The notes under the pieces: model-generated | The model's database searches: none | Told to the model about the DNA's origin: nothing | What the model saw: only the letters and a program-made list of their open reading frames with translations | Source of the DNA: SAR202 cluster bacterium | GTDB taxonomy: Bacteria; Chloroflexota; Dehalococcoidia; Lucifugimonadales; UBA2985 | DNA: 64,000 bases | Reading direction: 5' to 3' | Assembly (NCBI GenBank): GCA_009391535.1 | Contig: VFHP01000007.1 | Coordinates: forward strand, 88,656 to 152,655 | In this document: positions 46,762-53,858 of the stretch, one piece after another | How the letters are laid out: each line of letters begins with the position of its first letter | Position numbering within the stretch: position 1 is the first letter of the stretch | Made by a program: the position numbers and the translations under genes

Positions 46762-47283
46762 TTATGATTTATTTAAGTGGGGCAGGTCGCACCTAGGGAT
46801 CTTACACTTATCACATATCTCATGCCATCTATCTGGTAAATCCTCATAATTATACACTTCTACGCCTAGATCTTCGCCATAAAGACCTTGCGTAAAGAAC
46901 TGGGTCGTGTGGCCAGACCACTCCTTTTTGAAGTAAGATAAATGATCCTCTATCGCCATAAAATCTTTAAGCTGCTCAGGAACTTGGTGGTTGGGCCTAG
47001 CCTTTATCATTTTTATAAAATTATTCATGCTCTCAAATCTATCTTCAATTGGCCTGTGGACAGCAAACCTATAAATGTCATTCCACTCTCTTATATAACC
47101 CTTGAGTACTGACGCGGTTTGGTGGCCTTGAACTCTATCAAACTCCTTGATATATGTGGGCATCGTACTCACAACCGCAGGTATGTCTTTTCCAATACAG
47201 ACGGATGCGATAGCGTTCTTTATGGAATTACCTCCAGTTCTTGGTATATGTATGAAAACTGCTCGTTCTGGTAGATATATCAT
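46762..47283 (-). CDS. Sulfotransferase-like protein (173 aa)
   Basis: I choose ATG 47283 (MIYLPERAVFIHIPRTGGNS), which overlaps the preceding stop as ATGA with GAGG just upstream; a GTG four codons earlier is possible. Residues 9-25 (VFIHIPRTGGNSIKNAI) match the 5'-phosphosulfate-binding loop of PAPS-dependent sulfotransferases of the carbohydrate type (PK/RTGGTS). RFAVHRPIEDRFESMNNF (about residues 72-89) matches the 3'-phosphate-binding motif (R.P..R..S). The C-terminal LPHLNKS is also typical. At 173 residues it is shorter than most family members. It would transfer sulfate from PAPS to a glycan or other hydroxyl. The substrate is unknown. It is the last gene of a three-enzyme cassette inside virion genes. 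Confidence 0.85.
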   Translation of the reverse strand: MIYLPERAVFIHIPRTGGNSIKNAIASVCIGKDIPAVVSTMPTYIKEFDRVQGHQTASVLKGYIREWNDIYRFAVHRPIEDRFESMNNFIKMIKARPNHQVPEQLKDFMAIEDHLSYFKKEWSGHTTQFFTQGLYGEDLGVEVYNYEDLPDRWHEICDKCKIPRCDLPHLNKS

Positions 47284-47840
47284 AGTACCTCGCACATATA
47301 ACTTGGGAATTTCTCCAAGCTAATTCCAATCATCTTTATTTTACCAGCCTGAATAAACTCATTAACTGCCCTAATAACACCAGCCTTCCACACCTGACAG
47401 TTTGTTACATAGTCATGGCCCATTATTAAGCCGCCCTTCTTAACCTTATATAGAGCATTCTCTAGTTCTACTTTTACAGATTTGTAATCATGGCAAGCGT
47501 CAATATAAACCCAATCGAGGGAATCGTTCTCTAATCCGTAAAGAAAATTACCTCCGTATTCCCTGTGTAGTTCTACTGTGTTAGAAGCTATTTCTCTTTC
47601 AAATAACTTACCTACCAAAACCCTGTGATCATCTTCCCATAGGTGGGGAGCTTCTATGAGGCAGGCGTTCGGGTGTCTTTCTCTCCACACATCGCATAAA
47701 TATAACTTTGTAGGTTTAGTGATATGAAACAACTGGATAGCATTCCACCCCTTGCAAACACCAATCTCCGCCCCTACCGCATCTTTGGGGATATCTAAGT
47801 ACATCTCAAATGCTGTTTCATATTCTTTTATTTTATCCAT
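47280..47840 (-). CDS. Class I SAM-dependent methyltransferase (186 aa)
   Basis: Start at ATG 47840 (MDKIKEYETAFEMYLDIPKD), because GGAGG lies 7 bases before it; a start 11 codons upstream overlaps the previous gene more deeply and lacks such a site. Motif I is VGAEIGVCKGWNAIQLF (about residues 21-37), the acidic end of strand 2 is YLCDVW, and the later DWVYIDACHDYKSVKVELEN with KKGGLIMGHDY is typical of the Methyltransf_24-like group, which acts on sugars or small molecules. The length is normal for a single catalytic domain. It overlaps the PRTase-HAD gene by 8 bases and the sulfotransferase-like gene by 4. I infer methylation of a glycan or nucleotide-sugar-derived group, substrate unknown. 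Confidence 0.88.
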   Translation of the reverse strand: MDKIKEYETAFEMYLDIPKDAVGAEIGVCKGWNAIQLFHITKPTKLYLCDVWRERHPNACLIEAPHLWEDDHRVLVGKLFEREIASNTVELHREYGGNFLYGLENDSLDWVYIDACHDYKSVKVELENALYKVKKGGLIMGHDYVTNCQVWKAGVIRAVNEFIQAGKIKMIGISLEKFPSYMCEVL

Positions 47841-48867
47841 CTTTTTCCTCCGGGCAAATAACAAACTTACCACTTTTTTTTCTTATTCTCACAGCTTCAG
47901 CTACCTCGCTTTCAATGAAAAAATTTGCATCTGATTCAATGAAATGTTTAGCTTTATAACTAGAAGAAACTTCTACGTGGTCTTTGAGTCTTTGTTCTTC
48001 CATCTCGTCTGGAAGCATCGTTAGTGAACCGTATTGAATACCATGTTTATGTAGCCACTCCTCTGTTATACTCCTGTACCTTTCAAATCTAGCTGTTACT
48101 ATTCCTTTACAGGGAACCCTTGGTATTCTATGGTAAAAGGGCGTCACGTTGGCTAACCAGTCCCTGTGTTTATCCTCATCGTCTAATATATCAAAGGGTA
48201 CGTTTGGGCAGAGTATTCCGTCAAAGTCAAGCAGGGCACTTTGGATATATGTACAATTAAAAAGGTTCCACTCTAAAAGGTGTGGGGGATTTAATTCCCT
48301 TCCGTAGAAATCTGGTTTAAATTTTGATGCTGGCCTGCAATATACCGAACAAAAATAAGCATCTTCAAGCAATTTCTTTTTGAAATTTTTCATTGCGGTT
48401 CCGGAGTATACGGTATCGTCAACGACGAGTAGTCTGCCGAGTGACGACCTGTGTTTGAGCATTCTAACCCCACCAAATTTACTCGCTGCCGACATCGGTA
48501 GCAAATTATTTTGTGGATCTAAAAAATACAACGGAAGGTTTAGCCATATAGAGATCATACTAGCCGGTAACATCCCAGATCTTGGTATGCCAACGATACC
48601 TTTTATGTCTAAATTCGCAACTTGTGGTAGCAATAAATTTTTACAGTCTCTTATTAGCTGTGCGTTAGTTATATATTCACCAGCTAAGAATTTTCGTTTT
48701 TCTTCTTCTCTTCTTTTGTGTTTTTTGTCGCAATCAACCTTGTACCTAGCCCTCTCTTGTTGGCTAGCGTTTTGACACCACTGCCAGTTCGGTGGGTCGT
48801 ATGTCATTTCCTGTTTAAAATATTCACAATACCCAGCTTGGGGGCATTTACATTCCTCTGGTCCCAT
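47833..48867 (-). CDS. Phosphoribosyltransferase-HAD fusion enzyme (344 aa)
   Basis: A 344-residue protein with GGAG before ATG 48867. Residues 1-45 have Cys at 6, 8, 14 and 31 (CKCPQAGYC...CQNAS), a possible zinc site. Residues about 70-200 form a type I phosphoribosyltransferase domain: GIVGIPRSGMLPA near 90-102 and the PRPP loop LLVVDDTVYSGTA at 146-158, a near-perfect match to the family motif. Residues about 210-340 form a HAD-like phosphatase domain: motif I ALLDFDGILC (211-220), motif II IVTARFE (256-262), and KAKHFIESDANFFIESE (306-321) as the Lys and acidic motifs. Motif I reads DFDG, with the nucleophile Asp present. The fusion suggests nucleotide or phosphosugar chemistry. Substrate unknown. 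Confidence 0.88.
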   Translation of the reverse strand: MGPEECKCPQAGYCEYFKQEMTYDPPNWQWCQNASQQERARYKVDCDKKHKRREEEKRKFLAGEYITNAQLIRDCKNLLLPQVANLDIKGIVGIPRSGMLPASMISIWLNLPLYFLDPQNNLLPMSAASKFGGVRMLKHRSSLGRLLVVDDTVYSGTAMKNFKKKLLEDAYFCSVYCRPASKFKPDFYGRELNPPHLLEWNLFNCTYIQSALLDFDGILCPNVPFDILDDEDKHRDWLANVTPFYHRIPRVPCKGIVTARFERYRSITEEWLHKHGIQYGSLTMLPDEMEEQRLKDHVEVSSSYKAKHFIESDANFFIESEVAEAVRIRKKSGKFVICPEEKDG

Positions 48868-48870
48868 TTT

Positions 48871-49293
48871 TTACTCCATAAACATCTCAAAACCCGGTCC
48901 TAATATCATAACTACTTTATGGTCAGCTCTATCCGGAGAACCAGAACTCCCACTACCATTGGGTAGGTCAGCGGGGGAATCGTCGCCAGTTTCGGCTGTA
49001 TCATATACGTATTTAAGTGTTAGCTCGTGCTGCCCGCCCAGTTCCATTTCTTCTCCGCCGCCAGTATTCTTGCCCGTTATAACATAAACATATGTAGATA
49101 ATACTGTACTACTAGCTCCGGCTCCAGCTTCTCTTTTTTCTATATAAACATAGTGACCTATTTGTGCATCACTAACATCCTCACCGGTGTCATATGTAAC
49201 TGTATAGCTAGGGCCAGAACCACTGACCGAGCCGTCATTATGGCATTGTAGCGAGCTTATGACTACAACGTGATCTCTTAAATTTCTAGCCAT
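48871..49293 (-). CDS. Small beta-rich virion protein (140 aa), unknown
   Basis: A 140-residue protein, MARNLRDHVVVISSLQCHND, coupled to the previous gene by TAATG. Strand-like segments (SYTVTYDTGEDVSDAQIGHY, YVYIEKREAG, TYVYVITGKNTG, HELTLKYVYDTAE) indicate a beta barrel or sandwich; the C-terminus is Ser/Gly/Asp-rich and ends VVMILGPGFEMFME. It lies between a 445-residue fibre and the enzyme cassette. A cap or accessory subunit of the fibre is possible. No family recognised. Confidence 0.75.
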   Translation of the reverse strand: MARNLRDHVVVISSLQCHNDGSVSGSGPSYTVTYDTGEDVSDAQIGHYVYIEKREAGAGASSTVLSTYVYVITGKNTGGGEEMELGGQHELTLKYVYDTAETGDDSPADLPNGSGSSGSPDRADHKVVMILGPGFEMFME

Positions 49294-50630
49294 TAGTTTG
49301 GTATGTCCTGACCTATGATAAAGCCATCAAATTTAGTATCATTGTCACTACCTCCGGTAGCCGTGCATAAAAATCCATAGACATCTTTATGTCCCTCATG
49401 GGAAGTTCCGTCGTTTCCAGTCATCGTTGGTGCAATATTTCCAGCCCATTTTAACTCAGCGTCGGTACTTCCATCTATTCTCACTGTTGACCAACTTATT
49501 CCCCATCCAGTCCCACTGGTGGCTTGAATAAATCGAATAATAAACTTTTGCCCTACTGTTGCGTTTTGAAACTCGACGGCTGTTATGTCGTCACCCAGCA
49601 GTATATTGAAATAATTACCCTTACTTAGATCTATCTCTAGTGTAGCATTTTCTGTCGTGCTTCCGGTAGCTGGAACTGGCTGATTAACATATGCTCCTTG
49701 TACTAAGTGCAGTCTGTTTTCGCTTTCATCCCACTCTACATAAGAACCAGATCTAGCACCAAAGAATTTTACATCATGCCCCGTGTCGTCAACGCCAACT
49801 GTCATTGTGCCTATGCAGGTTAATGCCGATCCGTCGAATGTTAAGTTGGCTTCACCATTTAAGCTGTCTGAATCTGTGAAGGTGGCAATCCTATTGTCAA
49901 CACCATTTGCAGCATCGACGCCGCCCCCCCCACCAACAGCAGAGCCATTGAATTTAAGGGTGCCGCCATCGTTGTATAGCTTGTTAGTGGTGGTATCCGG
50001 AGTATTGTCTGGAAGCTCTAATCCCCCATCGGGTCCGACTGCCAAGAGTTTGGTAGCAATGTTGTTCTGCCACTCTTGCAGCGAAGCGGATTGTCCACTT
50101 TCCCCCTTGTTTATAAGGGGTGTATCAGAAGCCGCAGAAGCTGTTATTGTATGTGTCCCAGCGGAACAAACTAAAGTGCCGGTGTAAGCTGGCAAGCTAA
50201 CGGTAAGGTCGCTACCTGTGGACGTTCGTCCAATCAAGGTCACCTTATTAGTACCATTATCTGAGTCTTCGTAAAACTCAATAAAGCCCGCACTTGTATC
50301 GCCATTTTTTACTTTAATACCACCGGTTGAATCAACCGTAAGTCCACTCAGGGTTCCGTTAGCGGCCTGCAAGTCACCGGCCACAGTCAGATTACCGGCA
50401 GGAGATAGAGTCATCTTAGAAGCCGCTGCACCATCGTTGGCCAGATAAAAAACCATGCTCGCGGCGTTGTCGCTAGCACTGAAAGTTTTTTCTGCCTTAG
50501 TCTCTATTTTAGCTGCAACGAGTGTAGCATTAGTCCCGTCTGATTCCGATGACGCAGCAAAGCCGAGGCGACCTATAACGTCACCACTGGCTATTGCATT
50601 GTCTCGCGTTTGTAGTGTAATAGAATCCAT
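49293..50630 (-). CDS. Tail fibre protein (445 aa)
   Basis: A 445-residue fibre, MDSITLQTRDNAIASGDVIG, with AGGAAAC before ATG 50630. It contains the repeating fibre-shaft phrase KMTLSPAGNLTVAGDLQAAN near residue 75, YNDGGTLKFNGSAV near residue 220 (also found in the fibre at 52156-53850), and a Gly-rich hinge GGGGGVDAANGVDNR. The C-terminal part (TENATLEIDLSKGNYFNILL, then WGISWSTVRIDGS) reads as a beta-sandwich tip. I infer a trimeric shaft plus receptor-binding tip. No intramolecular chaperone domain seen. Confidence 0.85.
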   Translation of the reverse strand: MDSITLQTRDNAIASGDVIGRLGFAASSESDGTNATLVAAKIETKAEKTFSASDNAASMVFYLANDGAAASKMTLSPAGNLTVAGDLQAANGTLSGLTVDSTGGIKVKNGDTSAGFIEFYEDSDNGTNKVTLIGRTSTGSDLTVSLPAYTGTLVCSAGTHTITASAASDTPLINKGESGQSASLQEWQNNIATKLLAVGPDGGLELPDNTPDTTTNKLYNDGGTLKFNGSAVGGGGGVDAANGVDNRIATFTDSDSLNGEANLTFDGSALTCIGTMTVGVDDTGHDVKFFGARSGSYVEWDESENRLHLVQGAYVNQPVPATGSTTENATLEIDLSKGNYFNILLGDDITAVEFQNATVGQKFIIRFIQATSGTGWGISWSTVRIDGSTDAELKWAGNIAPTMTGNDGTSHEGHKDVYGFLCTATGGSDNDTKFDGFIIGQDIPN

Positions 50631-50652
50631 ATCTTTGTTTCCTAATAATTAG

Positions 50653-52113
50653 TTAGATAATAATCCAATTAGATCCGTCAGAAGCAACTGTTACGGATTC
50701 GTATCTATGGTAGAGTATATAACTTGCCGCACCGTCTATGGTTTGAGAACCATCACCAACAACGGTTATTGCGTCGTTGCCCACATTTTTTACCGTGACT
50801 ATTTTCCCAGCTACTGACGCTGCCGTAGGTAGTGTGGCGGTAAATGGGGTTCCTCCGCCATTACACAAAACAATGTCTGTAGTTATACTATGGGTGGTAG
50901 TGGCGTCCGTTTCTACAGTTCTATTTCTGTGAACTTCATCGACGGCACCGTCTGTGATATGTTCGCTATCAACTGCGTCGTCTTCGATTTTAGTTCCATC
51001 TACTGCGTCGGCAGCAAGTTGAAGAGTATCAACACCTCCATCGGAAATCTGAACGTCGTCGGCATTAACAGTGATACCAGTGCCAGCACCTACAGCAAAA
51101 GTTCTGGTAGAAGCAATTGTACCACCACCAGTTAAACCATTACCAGCAGTCATCGTGACCGAAGTGTGATCAATGTGTTCATTAGGTTCATGATTAGATA
51201 ATGCATCATGATCGATTTCGCTGTCTACGCTGTTGACCGTAACGGTATTGGTGGCACTAACAACAAATTCAGCACCAGTACCATCTGTAAAAGTGATATT
51301 TTCACCGTCATCAATTTGCTGACTTGTAGATCCGTCAGTGATATTAAAATTAGACATGCCTCCGCCGCCACCAAGCCCAGAAACAAGATTTGCCTTAGTG
51401 ATCTTTTTAAGGTTGTGGGAATCGTTAATATCTGAAAATACCAAGAAGTCGCCGTCAGCAATTGATGTTTCTGTAGACTGATTCATAACCAGACCACTAG
51501 CAGCGGTAACTGTCAAGTCAACATCGGCACTGCCATTAAAAGAAACGTCGCTAGCAGCCATAACGCCGCCTATGATGCTAAAGTTTCTTGCACTTGCAAG
51601 CTGTGTGGCGGTATCAGCATTACCGGTTACGTCGCCCTCAAGGTTGGCGACAAGGGTACCAGTATTGATTGTTAGGTCTCCCGTACTAGCACCGGTAAAT
51701 GCACCACTACCCATAATAAACTTATTTGCAGATTCATCAAACCCCATGAACACATTGGCGTCATCACCTCTTTCGATAACAATACCAGCATCATTGGAGG
51801 CTGAACCTGTTGTACCGTTTCCAAGCTCAAGCAAGAGGTCAGACACTACAGTGTTGGTGGTACTAACAGTGGTCGTAGTGCCATTAACCTGTAAATCTCC
51901 AGCTAGGGTTATCTTTCCGTTAGATGCGATAGTTATAGCGTTAGCTGTCGTTGCACTACCAATGTTTCCGCCATCGGAAACCTTAATATTGGTCGCTGAG
52001 AGGGTATCGTCACCTATGGTAAAGGCGGAATTGGATTCGTAAACTTGGTCTGTTTCGTCGGTTCCAAAAAATACAATCCCGCTTGGATTTCTATCGTATG
52101 GTTGGTATGACAT
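50653..52113 (-). CDS. Tail fibre protein of a marine-phage type (486 aa)
   Basis: A 486-residue fibre, MSYQPYDRNPSGIVFFGTDE, first gene after the promoter-like element at 52148-52156; GGGAGATAG precedes ATG 52113. It is built of common fibre modules: LAGDLQVNGTTTTVSTTNTV (about residues 70-90), IVIERGDDANVFMGFDESAN, LVANLEGDVTGNADTATQLA, then DHDALSNHEPNEHIDHTSVT, VDGTKIEDDAVDSEHITDG and a C-terminal cap with GDGSQTIDGAASY and ASDGSNWIII. The cap is shared with the fibre at 52156-53850. Many such fibres are found in marine phages; this is from memory. I infer a side fibre or tail spike shaft. Confidence 0.88.
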   Translation of the reverse strand: MSYQPYDRNPSGIVFFGTDETDQVYESNSAFTIGDDTLSATNIKVSDGGNIGSATTANAITIASNGKITLAGDLQVNGTTTTVSTTNTVVSDLLLELGNGTTGSASNDAGIVIERGDDANVFMGFDESANKFIMGSGAFTGASTGDLTINTGTLVANLEGDVTGNADTATQLASARNFSIIGGVMAASDVSFNGSADVDLTVTAASGLVMNQSTETSIADGDFLVFSDINDSHNLKKITKANLVSGLGGGGGMSNFNITDGSTSQQIDDGENITFTDGTGAEFVVSATNTVTVNSVDSEIDHDALSNHEPNEHIDHTSVTMTAGNGLTGGGTIASTRTFAVGAGTGITVNADDVQISDGGVDTLQLAADAVDGTKIEDDAVDSEHITDGAVDEVHRNRTVETDATTTHSITTDIVLCNGGGTPFTATLPTAASVAGKIVTVKNVGNDAITVVGDGSQTIDGAASYILYHRYESVTVASDGSNWIII

Positions 52114-52147
52114 TTTCTATCTCCCGTGAAAAGTGTTTTATCAATGT

Positions 52148-52156
52148 ATTATACAC
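52148..52156 (-). promoter_or_regulatory. Candidate late promoter of the 486-residue fibre gene
   Basis: GTGTATAAT on the minus strand, at the end of the 564-residue fibre gene and 35 bases before ATG 52113. The surrounding bases read TTAGTGTATAATACATTGAT. The core is the same as in the elements at 650-663 and 36037-36050, but the poly-T part is missing. Confidence 0.45.
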
Positions 52157-53850
52157 TAAGTAATGAACCAATTTGAATTATCTGAGATTAGTGTAATGCT
52201 TTGGTTGACATACTTTAGGGCAAATTGTGACTCTCCATCTATAGTCTGAGATCCACTAGCAACCAAAACGCCAGAGTTTGACCCCGCCTTCATCTTTACT
52301 ATAAGTTCTTTACCGCCCTGATCAACGGCTGTGGGTAAGTAAACATTAAGGGGTGAAGAGGATGTATCCATAAATACTACGTCAGAATTATCTGACATAG
52401 AAAAGTTAGACGTTACGCTGTTGTGTGTTCTATTGGAACTGCTTACAGCAGAGCCATTAAACTTAAGTGTGCCCCCATCGTTATAAAGCCTGTTTGTAAT
52501 TGAAACAGGTACATGATTTACTAATTCCACGCCGCTGGCAGTTAATCCACTAGCGAGTATTTCTCCTAAGTTATTAGTAGAACCTTTAGTGATGTGGACA
52601 GACATTACACCGGAGGCGTATTTTCTTAGGTTCAAATCTGAAGAATCTTCAGCTTCGCCAACAAGACTGCTAGACCACCCAATATAAGCCTCATTATTCA
52701 CGTGAAGACGATCAGTTCCAAATATAATTTTATTACGACCAGCAGCACAAAATGATAGTTGTTCATCAGACTGCTTTTCATAAAAACCCAAGCGTCTGTT
52801 GCTACTTCCAGTGAAACATAAAGTGGGTCCACTAACCGGACTACCTCCACCCTGAAGAAATATTTGACCACTAGCAGAAGTAATATCTCCACTGGTTAAG
52901 AAATCTCCGTTATTAGTTATCTGGGCACAAATTATGCCTGCACTAGTTTCCCATCTTTGGAGGTCTTCAGATTGACCGGCAGCACCCTGAACCGTAAGGA
53001 CAGGATAAGCTGCGGTTTTTCCATCTATATAGACACCGGTTGCAGAACTGGCCCTTAATAATACATGTGAGTCATGATAGGTAAAAAGCCCAGCAGACGA
53101 AGACATCTCTGTATAATTGTTATTATTTACGGCAACACCAGCAGAACCATCTATACCATAAACATATCCATGATCTGGGGCGTCCGATTTGTGGTTATTA
53201 TTAGATTTTAACCCAAGCTTCCAAAGTGGGGAAGAAGCGTTATTCATATGTAACGCTACCGTTTTGTCATTTAGTGTACTACGGTAAGCATGTATAAAAC
53301 AACCGGAGTCATCTGGTGGGGCTAGTGTTAGAAGACCAGAAACCAACGTGTCATTTTTTACCGCAAGGCTTTCTGTCTCGGTGTGAGCACTTATATTTAT
53401 AGACTCTGTTGAGATACCAGTGGCTGATAAGGAATTTACATCAATAGAATCATTTACGGTTAGGTCATCCTTTACTATAAGCTTATTGAAGATACCGCTT
53501 TCGGATAACACACCACTCAAGGATTCAATGTCGTTGTCTGGATTTTTGATAAAAGCTCTGTCTGCTGGGAGGGTACAAAATACGATAGAAGATCCCTCTA
53601 GGTTTATCTTAATCCCCGCACCGGAAGAGCTTTTTAACACAACGTCTCTAGAAAGAGAGCTTGTTGATGCTGTGTATGTACCTATACCAACTTCCCACCT
53701 GTTAAAGTTTTCTATAGTGTAATAGGTAGTGTTTCCATCTCCGATACCGTTAGCAAAAGAGTCAAAACCGGCATACGCACCGGCCAATACAACCGAACCG
53801 GTACCGGTTGATAATGTAGATTCTTTCACTCTGTCTGCTATTTTAAACAT
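52156..53850 (-). CDS. ADRVKE-type tail fibre (564 aa)
   Basis: A 564-residue fibre with AGGAATAG before ATG 53850. The N-terminal 110 residues (ADRVKESTLSTGTGSVVLAG, then YYTIENFNRWEVGIGTYTAS) match the fibre head of the 1660-residue protein and are common in phage fibres. The middle is a shaft (SLSATGISTESINISAHTET, ASGQIFLQGGGSPVSGPTL). Near residue 450 it has RLYNDGGTLKFNGSAV, as in the 445-residue fibre, and at the C-terminus GSQTIDGESQFALKYVNQSI followed by SDNSNWFIT, as in the 486-residue fibre. It thus carries modules from three neighbours. Role: receptor-binding fibre, inferred. Confidence 0.88.
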   Translation of the reverse strand: MFKIADRVKESTLSTGTGSVVLAGAYAGFDSFANGIGDGNTTYYTIENFNRWEVGIGTYTASTSSLSRDVVLKSSSGAGIKINLEGSSIVFCTLPADRAFIKNPDNDIESLSGVLSESGIFNKLIVKDDLTVNDSIDVNSLSATGISTESINISAHTETESLAVKNDTLVSGLLTLAPPDDSGCFIHAYRSTLNDKTVALHMNNASSPLWKLGLKSNNNHKSDAPDHGYVYGIDGSAGVAVNNNNYTEMSSSAGLFTYHDSHVLLRASSATGVYIDGKTAAYPVLTVQGAAGQSEDLQRWETSAGIICAQITNNGDFLTSGDITSASGQIFLQGGGSPVSGPTLCFTGSSNRRLGFYEKQSDEQLSFCAAGRNKIIFGTDRLHVNNEAYIGWSSSLVGEAEDSSDLNLRKYASGVMSVHITKGSTNNLGEILASGLTASGVELVNHVPVSITNRLYNDGGTLKFNGSAVSSSNRTHNSVTSNFSMSDNSDVVFMDTSSSPLNVYLPTAVDQGGKELIVKMKAGSNSGVLVASGSQTIDGESQFALKYVNQSITLISDNSNWFIT

Positions 53851-53858
53851 ATCTATTC

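Noticed and set aside
47280..47873. Longer starts for the methyltransferase, 1657-, 1400- and 213-residue genes
   Set aside because: Internal ATGs have clear ribosome-binding sites and smaller overlaps with the previous gene, so I used these.
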